Below, one piece after another: positions 1-9,323 of a DNA stretch of 64,000 nt. The stretch comes from Pediococcus pentosaceus. Its GTDB lineage: Bacteria > Bacillota > Bacilli > Lactobacillales > Lactobacillaceae. A program made the position numbers and the translations under genes. How positions within the stretch are numbered: the stretch's first letter is position 1; each line of letters begins with the position of its first letter. Below the pieces are notes generated by a model. That model made no database searches. It was not told the DNA's origin and worked only from the letters and a program-made list of their open reading frames with translations. Where the stretch lies: the NCBI RefSeq assembly GCF_001437285.1, contig NZ_JQBF01000002.1:266562-330561 (forward strand), read 5' to 3'.

Positions 1-528
1 AAGCATAAATTCAGTGACCTTGCGCCCCGCTAAAATATTGTCATTATCAATAAAACGATCATTTTCATTCGTCGGTTCACCAATAATAACAAAGTTTAAC
101 TCTTGCTTCCTAAGATAATTGGTTACTACATCATCTGCTTTGGAATATAGTAACAAGAAATCGTGAATTTGGCTTTGTTCCACCATTCTTTTCACATTGT
201 TTAATAACGCTTCTTCGGTTTGACAAATTGCGACAGATAAAACAAAGTTTTTGAGTTGTAACGCTGTGTTAATTCCTCGCATTAAGTCAATATGAAACGG
301 ATTAGCAGGATCTTCGTCAGCGGTTACTGGGTAAATCACCCCAATTTCATTAGCTTTGCCTAGGGACAAAGTTTTGGCGCTGGCATTGGGCTTATAGTCT
401 AATTCTTTAGCAATTTTCTTAACTTTTTCAATGGTTGTTGCACTAATTCTAGGATTATTATTTAGTGCTCGAGAAGCTGTCGAAACTGATACTCCAGCTT
501 CTTTAGCCACATCTTTGATTGTAATCAT
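1..528 (-). CDS. LacI-family transcriptional regulator, MalR-like (3' end outside window)
   Basis: The first 176 residues are present; the C-terminal part lies beyond the left edge. It begins with a LacI helix-turn-helix (MITIKDVAKEAGVS, then the TASRAL recognition helix, residues 1-25) followed by a periplasmic-binding-protein-like sensor domain. The segment FVIIGEP...IDNDNILAG near residues 147-168 is typical of the MalR branch that controls maltose or maltodextrin genes, so a sugar-responsive repressor is likely; the effector is inferred. A GAGG ribosome-binding site sits just upstream of the ATG. The gene follows dprA by about 100 bp on the same strand. Family call is firm; sugar specificity is not. 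Confidence 0.88.
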   Translation of the reverse strand, partial: MITIKDVAKEAGVSVSTASRALNNNPRISATTIEKVKKIAKELDYKPNASAKTLSLGKANEIGVIYPVTADEDPANPFHIDLMRGINTALQLKNFVLSVAICQTEEALLNNVKRMVEQSQIHDFLLLYSKADDVVTNYLRKQELNFVIIGEPTNENDRFIDNDNILAGRKVTEFML

Positions 529-625
529 GCATATACCTCAAAATTTAATATTTACATATACAAGTATAACTTCCTAGACGATGAAATTCTACATAGCGTC
601 CTTTCATGCCTAGATATAATATTCC

Positions 626-1486
626 TTACAAAACTTCTTCTAGAACGTCATCCAATTCGATTAATGGCCGAGCACCAGCTGCAATTAACTGGTTGGTCCC
701 TTGACTATTACCACTGAAAATACTCCCCGGAATTGCTAAAACATTTCGATTTTCCGTGAGTGCCAGACTAGCCGTGATTAAGCTCCCAGAATTCTTTCTT
801 GCTTCCACTACGCATGTTGCGGTGGTCAATCCGGCAATAATTCGGTTACGTTCTACAAAATGATGTCTTAATGGTCGAGCTCCCCGAGGATATTCACTCA
901 GAATTAAACCTTCTTTTTGAATTTGATTTTGAAGCTGAGCGTTTTGCTTAGGGTAGGTGATATCGAGCCCATTTCCAATTACGGCAATGGTAGACCCTGC
1001 GTTTGCTAAAGTTGCTTCGTGAACCAACGCATCAACTCCTTTAGCTAAACCACTAACGGTGGTTAATTGATTAGCTACTACGCCCGGAATTAAACATTTA
1101 ATGGCTTGTTCACCATAACTCGTCATCATCCTGGCGCCTACAATTGCAATAGCACGTTGATGGCTTAGTAGCGATAGATTTCCATTGTAAAACAAAACTG
1201 TCGGTGGGCAATATATCTCCCGTAGTAGCTTAGGGTACATTTCATCTAGAATGGTTAGAATTCCCCCACTTTGTTCATTAATTTGGATTTCGTGGGTTAG
1301 TTGTTCACTTTGTAATGTGGCAGTTAATTCATCTTTTTGACTTTCCTTAATTAGTTTCGTTGTTTCAATCCACTCTGCAATGGATAAATTGGGACTTTTA
1401 CGAATTTCTTGGTAAATTTGATACTGCTTTTTAATGCCTAAATTCGTACCCACTTTTACTCTAATCAAAAAATCACGTATTTCCAT
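626..1486 (-). CDS. dprA: DNA-processing protein DprA
   Basis: DprA (Smf) binds incoming single-stranded DNA during natural transformation and loads RecA onto it in the cytoplasm. The 286-residue protein has the family's Rossmann-like core: AIVGARMMTSYG (about residue 114), SGLAKGVDALVHEATL, VIGNGLDITYPKQN, SEYPRGARPLRHHFVERNRIIAGL and the AIPGSIFSGNSQGTNQLI segment near the C-terminus. The length fits the short Firmicutes form without a C-terminal winged helix. It is followed by lacI and preceded by rnhB, the usual lactobacillar neighbourhood (rbgA-rnhB-dprA). No other competence genes are in the window, so competence cannot be judged here. Confidence 0.95.
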   Translation of the reverse strand: MEIRDFLIRVKVGTNLGIKKQYQIYQEIRKSPNLSIAEWIETTKLIKESQKDELTATLQSEQLTHEIQINEQSGGILTILDEMYPKLLREIYCPPTVLFYNGNLSLLSHQRAIAIVGARMMTSYGEQAIKCLIPGVVANQLTTVSGLAKGVDALVHEATLANAGSTIAVIGNGLDITYPKQNAQLQNQIQKEGLILSEYPRGARPLRHHFVERNRIIAGLTTATCVVEARKNSGSLITASLALTENRNVLAIPGSIFSGNSQGTNQLIAAGARPLIELDDVLEEVL

Positions 1487-1526
1487 TTGATCACCTCAAA
1501 TGTACTTTACGTGTTTTTAGGTTAAT

Positions 1527-2294
1527 TTATTTTATTAAAAATTCAGGTACCGGTTCAAAAGTCTGACGATGGATGGGAGTTACCCCATAAGTTTTTAACC
1601 CCTCAATATGTTGCTTAGTACCGTAACCCACGTTTTTATCAAATCCGTAGCCTGGATAGATTGCAGCATAAGAACGCATTAGATGGTCACGATATACCTT
1701 GGCAACAATTGAAGCGGCTGCAATACTGATACTTTTAGAATCACCCTTAAACATCACAGTTTTTGGGATTTCTATTGGCGCATTGACTGCATCAATCAAC
1801 AAATGTTGTGGAGTAACATTTAAGTTACCCACTGCTTCTCGCATCGCAAGTTTTGTAGCATTTAAAATATTAACTTCATCAATTTTTTGGTTAGAACAGA
1901 CGCCAATACCGACGCTCACAGCCTCTGTAAGGATTTTGGCATATAATTCCTCTCGCAATTCACTACTGAGCTGCTTAGAGTCATTAACGTCGATTAAATC
2001 GAAAGTTTCATCCAAGACTACACTGGCAGTGACGACCGGACCCGCTAAACATCCCCGACCCACTTCATCAATCCCCGCTACTAAGTCAATTCCATTTGAC
2101 CATAATTCTCGTTCTAACGTAAATCGTGCTTGAAATGCTTCTTCTTTTAATCTTAATTGATTAATTTCCTTTTGTTTATGTTTAATTAAGCGTTGAACAC
2201 CAGTTCGCGGATCTTCTGAAAGTTCAACTAATAATGGGTCATCTAGTGTATAAACACTTAAAAGCTGCGTCTTAATTTCCTTAATCGTCGCCAA
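1527..2294 (-). CDS. rnhB: Ribonuclease HII
   Basis: RNase HII cleaves RNA in RNA:DNA hybrids, including single misincorporated ribonucleotides. The catalytic region is clear: GIDEVGRGCLAGPVV (Asp-Glu pair), NDSKQLS and later the LLIDAVNAP aspartate. The 255-residue length includes the roughly 70-residue N-terminal substrate-binding extension of Bacillus RnhB. The start is a TTG overlapping the last codons of rbgA by 14 bp, with a GGAG about 10 nt upstream inside rbgA, so translational coupling is likely. No ATG gives an equally good N-terminus. Confidence 0.95.
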   Translation of the reverse strand: MATIKEIKTQLLSVYTLDDPLLVELSEDPRTGVQRLIKHKQKEINQLRLKEEAFQARFTLERELWSNGIDLVAGIDEVGRGCLAGPVVTASVVLDETFDLIDVNDSKQLSSELREELYAKILTEAVSVGIGVCSNQKIDEVNILNATKLAMREAVGNLNVTPQHLLIDAVNAPIEIPKTVMFKGDSKSISIAAASIVAKVYRDHLMRSYAAIYPGYGFDKNVGYGTKQHIEGLKTYGVTPIHRQTFEPVPEFLIK

Positions 2295-3144
2295 GGTCTT
2301 TAAACTCCTCTACAAAGTCTAAAGTGAAACGGCCCAGTTTTCCTTTACGTGCGTCTAACAAGATTCGCTGACTAGCACGATCGTAGTCGTCACGCATCCC
2401 TAATTTTTGAGTAATTAGTAGTAACAATTCAGGTAATTCCATTTCTAAATCGTCTTCTGTTAAATGATAACGTTCCATCAATCCTTCACGATAATGGTTG
2501 ATGAATATATTTAGACCATAGATTACAACATCGTCGTTAGCGAATAAATTATCTTTAATCGCTCCAGTAAAGGCCAATTTATTTCCTACGTTTTGGTCTT
2601 CAAATTTAGGCCATAAAATTCCGGGAGTATCTAAAAGATATAGTCCGCGACGTGAACGCAACCATTGTTGTTTTTTCGTTACCCCAGGGCGGTCGCCTGT
2701 AATTGCCACTTTCTTATTAACTAAGTGGTTAAGCAACGTAGATTTACCAACGTTGGGGATTCCAATACACATGGACCGAATTTCAGCATTCTTAATTCCA
2801 CGATCAGCCTTATTAGCTAGCTTGTCGGCTAAAATTTCTTGCGTTTTCTTCAAAATGATATTTTCAGTTGAGGGCTCTTTAGAATTCAATGCGATAGCAT
2901 ATTCGTTCCGTGATTTATAGTAATCTAGCCATTTTTTAGTTTCTTTAGGATCTGCTAAATCAGCCTTCGTTAAGATTAAAAGATGAGGTTTACTTTTAAT
3001 AACATCTTCAATCATTGGATTTCGTGACGACACTGGGATCCGTGCGTCTACTAGTTCAAATACGATATCAACTAGTTTTAATTTTTCTTCGACCTGACGA
3101 ATTGCCTTCGCCATATGGCCAGGGTACCATTGGATAATTGCCAT
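2281..3144 (-). CDS. rbgA: Ribosome biogenesis GTPase RbgA (YlqF)
   Basis: RbgA is a circularly permuted GTPase needed for late 50S subunit assembly. The permuted motif order is visible: MAIIQWYPGHMAKA at the N-terminus, G4 LTKADLAD, then G1 GIPNVGKSTLLN and G3 DTPGILWP, followed by the C-terminal RNA-binding ANTAR-like domain. The 287-residue length is normal. An AGGAG lies about 8 nt before the ATG. It is the first gene of the rbgA-rnhB-dprA group, with a long AT-rich leader upstream. Confidence 0.95.
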   Translation of the reverse strand: MAIIQWYPGHMAKAIRQVEEKLKLVDIVFELVDARIPVSSRNPMIEDVIKSKPHLLILTKADLADPKETKKWLDYYKSRNEYAIALNSKEPSTENIILKKTQEILADKLANKADRGIKNAEIRSMCIGIPNVGKSTLLNHLVNKKVAITGDRPGVTKKQQWLRSRRGLYLLDTPGILWPKFEDQNVGNKLAFTGAIKDNLFANDDVVIYGLNIFINHYREGLMERYHLTEDDLEMELPELLLLITQKLGMRDDYDRASQRILLDARKGKLGRFTLDFVEEFKDLGDD

Positions 3145-3410
3145 GTTTGTTTAACTCCTATTTCGTTGGGCTTTTTATGCCATTTTTTATATTTAAACTA
3201 AGCTACTGTTAATCTAATACTCTTTATTTTAGCATGGTTTTTTCAGTTTTGGTTTTTGGATTGAATGGATAAAGTTTTAAGATTACTAATTCTTACCTTT
3301 AGCTAAATTGGTAACCGACATAACTTTATTTTTGAAAAAATATTTTCTGAACTGAGACAAATTTTAGTTATTAAAATAACAAAACCAATAATCCTCATTC
3401 TGAACCAAAA
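3145..3410. other. Intergenic region upstream of rbgA
   Basis: About 265 bp of AT-rich sequence between the rbgA start and the clpL terminator. It must hold the rbgA promoter; a TAAAAT near 3226-3231 on the minus strand could be a -10 box but has no good -35. No T-box, riboswitch or small ORF with a ribosome-binding site was recognised. Confidence 0.4.
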
Positions 3411-3460
3411 CCAAAATAAAAAGCGAAGATCACAGAAATTAATCTGTCATCCTCGCTTTT
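3411..3460 (-). terminator. Rho-independent terminator of clpL
   Basis: A 15-bp stem with two mismatches (3421-3435 with 3444-3458, 8-nt loop) is followed on the minus strand by a T-rich tract (TTTTTATTTT). It lies 35 bp after the clpL stop codon. Confidence 0.85.
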
Positions 3461-3494
3461 CGTAAACAAAGCCCAAAGTAAGCTGTCTGCTAAG

Positions 3495-5609
3495 TTAGGC
3501 TTGCTCAATCACGATTTGATCATCCTTCAAATCAGCTTTTAAATGCTTAATATCCAAATGATCTAAATAGAAATCTGTTACCTTATCACGAATTTGTTGT
3601 TCAATCACCCTTCTTAATGGACGAGCTCCCATTGCTTCGTCATATCCTTGTTCCATCAACCAATCCTTAGCTGCATCGGTTACTTTCAAAGTCAAATCCT
3701 TTTTCGCTAGTGTTTTTTGAACATCAGAAATCATTAAATCAACAATCTGACTTAAATCTTTCTTAGTTAGATGTGAGAATTCAACGATTCCATTGAACCG
3801 GTTTAGGAATTCTGGACGGAAGAATGGAGCCAACTTATCCATTAAAGTTTGGTCTTTGTCTGCATCACCAGTTAACTTTTCATTACCAAATCCAGCATTG
3901 GATGTAGCAATAATAATGGTATTCTTGAAGTTAATTACATTACCTTGACCATCCGTCAAACGACCGTCATCCATTACCTGAAGCAAAAGCGTCAATACTT
4001 GTGGATCGGCTTTTTCAATTTCATCTAGTAATACGATTGAATAAGGATTTCGACGTACTCTTTCCGTTAAGGTATTAGAGTTATCATCATAGCCTACATA
4101 ACCAGCTGATGTACCAATTAATTTTGAAACAGCGGTCCGATCTGAATACTCACTCATATCCAATCGAATGATTGCATCCTTATCACCAAACATGTCTAAT
4201 GCTAATTGTTTAGCTAATTCAGTTTTACCAACCCCGGTTGGACCAACAAATAGGAAACTACCAATAGGCTGTTCACCTTCTGAAAAGCCTGCTCGATTCC
4301 GACGAATAGCTCTAGCAACCATTGCTACCGCTTCATCTTGACCGATAACTTTACTCTTTAAGCGACTATCCAAATCTTTTAACCGTTCAATATCATTAGC
4401 ACCCATATCTGAGACTGGAATTCCCGTTAATCGTTCTACTGATTGAGCAACATCATCGACGGTAGCCACTACTTCTTCCTTCTTACCTACATTATCAATT
4501 TGCTTATTAGTAGCCTCGATTTGTTGCTTCAAATCCGCAGCCCGCTTAAAGTCTTCTTTTTCCACCGCTTGATCTTTTTCTTTTTGCAATTGATTGAGCT
4601 TTTCCTTTAAAGCTGTTTCATCATTTTCAGGCTGATGTGCTGCCAAATGAGCCGCTGTCATATCAATCAAATCAATTGCTTTATCTGGTAGCGTTCTTTG
4701 TGGAATATATTGGATGGAGTAATCTACCGTTGCCTTCAAAACATCATCTGGCAATTTTACATGGTGATGTTCCTCATACAAGTTTTTGATACCCTTTAGA
4801 ATTTCAAGCGTGTCTTCAGCATTAGGTTCATTGACTACAACATCATTGAATCGACGAGCCAAAGCTGCGTTTTTCAAAATTGTATTTCGATATTCATCTT
4901 GGGTAGTGGCGCCAATAACGGTTAGTTCACCACGAGACAATGCTGGCTTGATAATATCAGCTAAGCCTTTACCACCGTCTTCACCACCTGTTGAACCAGT
5001 ACCAATTATCTGGTGGATTTCATCAAAGAATAGAATAATATTGCCAGCAGCCTTAACTTCCTTGACTAAGTCTTTGATATTCTCTTCAAAAGAACCGCGA
5101 TATTGAGTTCCAGCTTCTAAGGAGGACAAGTCAATAGAGTAAATTTCTTTGTCCCGAATTGCTTCTGGAACTTTACCATTTACAATTGCTTGAGCCAGTC
5201 CTTCAACGATGGCTGTTTTACCAACACCTGCATCCCCAACTAAAATTGGATTATTTTTGGTTCGACGGCTTAAAATTTCCGCTGTTTCTTGAATTTCATT
5301 TTCACGTCCAATAACTGAATCTAGTAATCCATCGCGTGCTTGTTCTGTTAAGTTGGTGCCTAGTTTTTCTAAAATACCACCCTTTTTAAGGGCTTGTTGT
5401 CCATCTTTAGATACTTCAATTGTTTTTGCTTGTTCTGGTAATTTACCAGTCGCTCGATATTGAGCAAACTCATCTGGAGTTAACGATTGACCATTAACCA
5501 AGTAGCGGGCAGAATCTGAGTTAGGATTCCCCATACGTTTAAATACTTGATTAAAAATATCATCCATATCATTGTTGAAAAAAGGATCATTTCCGTAAAA
5601 ATTGGCCAT
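3495..5609 (-). CDS. clpL: ATP-dependent chaperone ClpL
   Basis: ClpL is a Clp/Hsp100 AAA+ disaggregase of lactic acid bacteria that supports heat and stress survival. The 704 residues contain a Gly/Asn/Phe-rich N-terminus ([16 protein letters not shown]) instead of the usual Clp N-domain, a first AAA+ module (Walker A GDAGVGKT at 125-132, Walker B ILFFDEIH), a UVR-like coiled-coil middle domain ([19 protein letters not shown]) and a second module (Walker A GPTGVGKT, Walker [10 protein letters not shown]). The length and N-terminus fit ClpL rather than ClpC or ClpE. It is a single-gene unit with its own promoter, a CIRCE operator and a terminator. Confidence 0.93.
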   Translation of the reverse strand: MANFYGNDPFFNNDMDDIFNQVFKRMGNPNSDSARYLVNGQSLTPDEFAQYRATGKLPEQAKTIEVSKDGQQALKKGGILEKLGTNLTEQARDGLLDSVIGRENEIQETAEILSRRTKNNPILVGDAGVGKTAIVEGLAQAIVNGKVPEAIRDKEIYSIDLSSLEAGTQYRGSFEENIKDLVKEVKAAGNIILFFDEIHQIIGTGSTGGEDGGKGLADIIKPALSRGELTVIGATTQDEYRNTILKNAALARRFNDVVVNEPNAEDTLEILKGIKNLYEEHHHVKLPDDVLKATVDYSIQYIPQRTLPDKAIDLIDMTAAHLAAHQPENDETALKEKLNQLQKEKDQAVEKEDFKRAADLKQQIEATNKQIDNVGKKEEVVATVDDVAQSVERLTGIPVSDMGANDIERLKDLDSRLKSKVIGQDEAVAMVARAIRRNRAGFSEGEQPIGSFLFVGPTGVGKTELAKQLALDMFGDKDAIIRLDMSEYSDRTAVSKLIGTSAGYVGYDDNSNTLTERVRRNPYSIVLLDEIEKADPQVLTLLLQVMDDGRLTDGQGNVINFKNTIIIATSNAGFGNEKLTGDADKDQTLMDKLAPFFRPEFLNRFNGIVEFSHLTKKDLSQIVDLMISDVQKTLAKKDLTLKVTDAAKDWLMEQGYDEAMGARPLRRVIEQQIRDKVTDFYLDHLDIKHLKADLKDDQIVIEQA

Positions 5610-5690
5610 ATAACAACACCTCCGTTAATTAAATCAAGTAAAATTGTGTCTTAAAACTAAGTAAAAACACTCTTTTTCACTTACAACTGT

Positions 5691-5719
5691 ATTATAACTC
5701 CTTTTTAGCACTCTGTTAA
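5691..5719 (-). promoter_or_regulatory. clpL promoter
   Basis: On the minus strand a -35 TTAACA (5714-5719) and a perfect -10 TATAAT (5691-5696) are separated by 17 bp. The -35 lies in the spacer of the CIRCE inverted repeat, so a bound repressor would block RNA polymerase. Confidence 0.85.
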
Positions 5720-5731
5720 GTAAAGTGCTAA
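5705..5731. promoter_or_regulatory. CIRCE operator (HrcA binding site)
   Basis: TTAGCACTC, nine bases, AAGTGCTAA. This matches the CIRCE consensus TTAGCACTC-N9-GAGTGCTAA with one mismatch (first base of the right arm). It overlaps the clpL -35 region. HrcA control is established for this element; its use on clpL here is inferred from position. No CtsR heptamer repeat (GGTCAAA type) was found beside it. Confidence 0.92.
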
Positions 5732-5810
5732 TCGAATCACAACGTTAACTATTTTCGGACGATTATAACTGAAATTTATGTTTACCGTTGCAATATAATC
5801 TCTGGGTACT

Positions 5811-5850
5811 AAAAAACTAGCTAACCAAAACTAAAGGATTGGTTAGCTAG
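5811..5850 (-). terminator. Terminator of the WxL operon
   Basis: A perfect 12-bp stem (5817-5828 with 5839-5850, 10-nt loop) is followed on the minus strand by six T. It lies about 43 bp beyond the stop codon of the last WxL-operon gene. Confidence 0.9.
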
Positions 5851-5892
5851 TCTCATGAAGTTTCTGATTCAGCTTGCTTGAAAAAATATTAA

Positions 5893-7938
5893 TCAGTTGG
5901 GGGCATCTTCCAATGTCCATCTTAATTCACCATGGTAACTACCAATTTGATCCGTAGGTTCTAGCACCAGTTGGAGATACTGGCTTAAATCTAAATTTAA
6001 GTTCCCAGTATCTTGCCCAATCGTCTGATTTTCTCCGTTGATTACGTTACCCTTAAAATAAAGCCTTGATATAAGCTTCTGGTCGTTTTGGTTAGTTAGT
6101 GGATGTTCTTCTCGAACCTTTAAAATCCACGGGTAGTGGTCAAGCTCACTACGATCTTTAACATGTACCCACTCTGCTCTAGTTAGTGAACAGACCGTAA
6201 TTTCCAGCGGAATTTCGTGCGAACCAAAGTCGATTTTACTAGGTAATGACAGCTCCGGTCCGCGTTCTTGTTTAATTATCCGAGTTTCTTTATTCGACAT
6301 TTGATGTTGGTCATCTTCGAGGTAAAAATCTACCTTTTTATTAATCCATGACTTTGGAAATTGGCATATAATTTCATCATCAACCTGATGAGCAGCGTTG
6401 GAATACTCTTTTAGTATTCGCTTTTCTCCCGCGCAGTTTCCTACCAATCTAACTTTTGCTCCATCTTCGTGCGTAAAGGAAAATGTAAGTTTGCTTTGAT
6501 TAGAAAATCGTGAAATATAGAGTGTATCTCCTAGATTTTTTAGTTTAAAACTAAGTTTTTCGCCTTTACGGTACCGGTGAATGATTGTTTTATTTCCTGG
6601 TAAGAATGTACCAGTATCTTGAACTGCATCATTCTTGATGGGAATGTAACCTGCAATTTCAGGATATATATCAGTCACGTCAAATTTCGTGGTTAAAATG
6701 CCACTTTTAACTTCTCGAGCGCGAAGTACCTCGAAACCATTGTCCGCTAAAAAAACAACATTCACCCTACCAACATAGTCTACAGTCGAAACTGCGCTAC
6801 TTTTACCTACAGCTTGCCCATTGATGTTCGTTGATACGTCAAACGGTAAATCTAATTTTCCGTTAACAACCCGAGTTGGATCTACAGTTTTTTTAGCTTC
6901 AAGCCACTTTAAATATACTTTATAATGCAACGTAGTATCGGTTATTGCTTTAGTAGCAGCTGGCCTAGTCTTGATGTAGACTTTCTGATTCTCAATTCGC
7001 CAATCAAAGTATTGCGTTACATCTTTCCCATCAAAATTAGTAACTTTAATCCGTTCTGGAATATATTGTTCACTATTATAAACATGTTCCAAATTAAAAC
7101 TAACCTCAGATGTGAAACTATTAGTACTAGGTACCATCTGTTGAGCTGCCAAATAGACGCCATTATTAGCTTGGTTAAAATCGCTACTTTCCGCATAAGC
7201 TGGCGCAGACTCAGGCCTTGCTAAAAATTCAGTTAAATAAACTAACGATGAAGGTGTACTGTCATTATTGTGTACCGCAAAAGTAACTTGGGAAATGGGT
7301 TTAGTAACTACTTCAAAACTTTGGCGCGGATCTCGCCACGGAATCCCAACTGTAGTATTTTTTAAATACATCCATTGATTTTCTGATTCATACCTGATAT
7401 TAGTCGGGTTATTTGCGTAAACCGCACTAATTACAGAATTGTAATCTTGGTATCCAATGTACTTATTGGAATTAAGACCGAAGTAATTAAATGCTGTTTT
7501 AATCGTCAGAGGATTTTGATTGGCGTCAATAAATTGATAAGTAACCATTACTTCACCAGCAATATCAATTCCCAAAAAATAATCCTTAGCAAAGCTTAGT
7601 GATCCGCCCTTTAAATTACTTTTATTTCGTTTCAACGTTACCAGCAAATTTACAGATTTACCTTGATAAAACCCAACATTTTCTACGAGGGCCTGACTCA
7701 CATTTATTTTCTGATCAACTGATAGCCGATTCGTGGTAGCATCGCCCTTTAAAGGAGTCACCTTTGTTCGAGCACCACTATGCATTATAAAGGTATTTTC
7801 AGCTGGCGTAACTGCTTGATTGGCCCACTGAAAATTTTCAAGATTAGATAATGGCTTCAAGCTAGCCTTTACGTCGGTAGCTATCCAGCAGAAACTTACG
7901 AGAAAAGCCACTAATAACAAACCTTTAACTTTTTTCAT
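5893..7938 (-). CDS. Large secreted WxL-domain cell-surface protein
   Basis: A 681-residue exported protein. Residues 1-25 form a signal peptide (MKKVKGLLLVAFLVSFCWIATDVKA). The long middle part is beta-rich with no domain I can name. The C-terminal quarter is a WxL domain with both signature motifs: PWILKV (W604) and LRWTLEDAPN (W674) at the very end. WxL domains bind the peptidoglycan surface non-covalently. It is the last gene of a four-gene operon (small WxL, DUF916, LPQTxE peptide, this protein), the layout of Csc-type clusters; its start overlaps the preceding gene by 14 bp. Ligand unknown; plant polysaccharides or host surfaces are proposed for the family. Confidence 0.85.
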   Translation of the reverse strand: MKKVKGLLLVAFLVSFCWIATDVKASLKPLSNLENFQWANQAVTPAENTFIMHSGARTKVTPLKGDATTNRLSVDQKINVSQALVENVGFYQGKSVNLLVTLKRNKSNLKGGSLSFAKDYFLGIDIAGEVMVTYQFIDANQNPLTIKTAFNYFGLNSNKYIGYQDYNSVISAVYANNPTNIRYESENQWMYLKNTTVGIPWRDPRQSFEVVTKPISQVTFAVHNNDSTPSSLVYLTEFLARPESAPAYAESSDFNQANNGVYLAAQQMVPSTNSFTSEVSFNLEHVYNSEQYIPERIKVTNFDGKDVTQYFDWRIENQKVYIKTRPAATKAITDTTLHYKVYLKWLEAKKTVDPTRVVNGKLDLPFDVSTNINGQAVGKSSAVSTVDYVGRVNVVFLADNGFEVLRAREVKSGILTTKFDVTDIYPEIAGYIPIKNDAVQDTGTFLPGNKTIIHRYRKGEKLSFKLKNLGDTLYISRFSNQSKLTFSFTHEDGAKVRLVGNCAGEKRILKEYSNAAHQVDDEIICQFPKSWINKKVDFYLEDDQHQMSNKETRIIKQERGPELSLPSKIDFGSHEIPLEITVCSLTRAEWVHVKDRSELDHYPWILKVREEHPLTNQNDQKLISRLYFKGNVINGENQTIGQDTGNLNLDLSQYLQLVLEPTDQIGSYHGELRWTLEDAPN

Positions 7939-8263
7939 TAGTCGTCCTCTTACTCACAAGAATTTTTTTAATTCCATTTTTGATCAGTATATAGCAAATC
8001 AAACCTAACCCAATCCAAACCATCCCCATCGCAATATCTTCACTAGTTTGTGGTAAATATTGTGGTCTGGTACTTGGAGTAGCGGTTTGTTTTGGACTTT
8101 TCTTAGTGGGTTGAGCGACTTTTTGCATTGGTACAACTTGGCTAGCAGCGTCATTTTGATAAAAAGTAATCCCGATTTTACTATTAGTAGGTTCGTTAGC
8201 TAACGCAATTCCATTAATGTTAAGTATTAATGTAAATAATATTATTCCTCCCCAAAATTTCAT
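7925..8263 (-). CDS. Small sortase-anchored protein of the WxL cluster
   Basis: A 112-residue protein with an N-terminal signal peptide (about 1-22, ending ALA-NE), a short Thr/Pro/Lys-rich stalk, the sorting motif LPQTSE (residues 70-75), a hydrophobic helix (about 80-97) and a basic tail. The motif lacks the canonical glycine of LPxTG but fits the LPQTxE pattern described for Lactobacillus plantarum sortase substrates. It corresponds to the small CscD-like member of WxL operons. It begins 1 bp after the DUF916 gene and overlaps the large WxL gene by 14 bp. Cell-wall anchoring is inferred. Confidence 0.8.
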   Translation of the reverse strand: MKFWGGIILFTLILNINGIALANEPTNSKIGITFYQNDAASQVVPMQKVAQPTKKSPKQTATPSTRPQYLPQTSEDIAMGMVWIGLGLICYILIKNGIKKILVSKRTTNEKS

Positions 8264-8264
8264 C

Positions 8265-9323
8265 TTACTTCTCCGTTTTATTATTTTTCTGTTTTACGTA
8301 ATAAATATAACCGCTCAAAATTACAATTATTCCAACCAAAAGTCCTATTATTAGATAAAACAGTTTATTATCTGTTTTTTTAAGTTCAACAGCCTTTTGA
8401 TTTAATTTGGCATCGTCTCCTGTAATTTTAAATTCCTGAATAAGTTGCCATTTCTTGCCCGTAGAACTACTTAAATCAATGGTTAACACATATCTTCCAC
8501 TTTTTAAGGGTTCATCATTCCAACTAATGGGTAGTCGAAAACGTGTTCGCGGTGCAATCGAGATCTTCTTATGCGTTCTCTTTAAAATTTCATGGTGATT
8601 TTTTTTGGTTACGGTAGCCCGCATGTCTAATTTACTCAACAATACAGGAGCTACATTTTGTAAAGTAGCAAAAACTGATAAATAGCCATTATCTAATCCT
8701 GGTATAGCCTTTATCAAACTTAACTTAGGTTGTATTTTAGAGTTTGCACACTCTAACTTTGCGCCAATGGTATAAGCAAAATTATTGGTCAAACTTAAAC
8801 CTGATGCACTAGTGGCAGTCTTAACTGGTTTTGTGTAACAATAAAATCCTCCTAAAACCGTTCCTTTAAAACCTTTTGGTGGAATCTTCAACTGAAAGCT
8901 AACTCTTCGAACTTCCTTAGGCTTAAGTAAGACCGTTTGTGGTCCTGAAATAAGCTGTTTAAAAGTAGGGCCGCCTAGTAATGGGGCGTTTGATTTAGAA
9001 TAATCAATAGCTCCATTCTGATTAGTTATCGCATTATTAGTTTTAACCATAATGGTTTGCTCTGCATTGGTTAAGTTACGAAGTCGAATAAATAACTTTT
9101 GCGTAGCTCCTGGACGTACCCGTAAGTCGTAGTAACTAACTTCGGAATGCTGATTTTTCGGTAAAATTGCTTCAGCATTAAACGTTACTTGATTACTTAC
9201 TTTTCCGCTTGCACTAATTGAATTTGGAAAAATAAGTGTTAGCAGCAACGTCATTATATAAATTAGAATAATACTAAGTAATCTACTCTTAATGTGCTGA
9301 TTATTTATACTAAGATGGCGCAT
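8265..9323 (-). CDS. DUF916/DUF3324 WxL-interacting membrane protein
   Basis: A 352-residue membrane-anchored protein with an N-terminal hydrophobic export segment (about 14-38), an immunoglobulin-like DUF916 region (YYDLRVRPGATQKLFIRLRN... and the GTVLGGFYCY segment), a DUF3324 region (LSVFATLQNVAPVLLSKLDMRA) and a C-terminal transmembrane helix (about 322-344) with a basic tail. In WxL clusters this family binds WxL proteins and possibly peptidoglycan, acting as a surface scaffold. The first 14 bp overlap the small WxL gene upstream. Confidence 0.88.
   Translation of the reverse strand: MRHLSINNQHIKSRLLSIILIYIMTLLLTLIFPNSISASGKVSNQVTFNAEAILPKNQHSEVSYYDLRVRPGATQKLFIRLRNLTNAEQTIMVKTNNAITNQNGAIDYSKSNAPLLGGPTFKQLISGPQTVLLKPKEVRRVSFQLKIPPKGFKGTVLGGFYCYTKPVKTATSASGLSLTNNFAYTIGAKLECANSKIQPKLSLIKAIPGLDNGYLSVFATLQNVAPVLLSKLDMRATVTKKNHHEILKRTHKKISIAPRTRFRLPISWNDEPLKSGRYVLTIDLSSSTGKKWQLIQEFKITGDDAKLNQKAVELKKTDNKLFYLIIGLLVGIIVILSGYIYYVKQKNNKTEK

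Noticed and set aside
1699..2133. Long open frames on the strand opposite rnhB, clpL, the PTS gene, scp genes and others
   Set aside because: They have no ribosome-binding sites, overlap well-conserved genes completely and show no protein family features; they are shadows of the real genes.
3419..3460. T-box or riboswitch upstream of rbgA
   Set aside because: No T-box conserved sequence is present and the hairpin faces the clpL side with its T tract on the minus strand after clpL, so it is a simple terminator.
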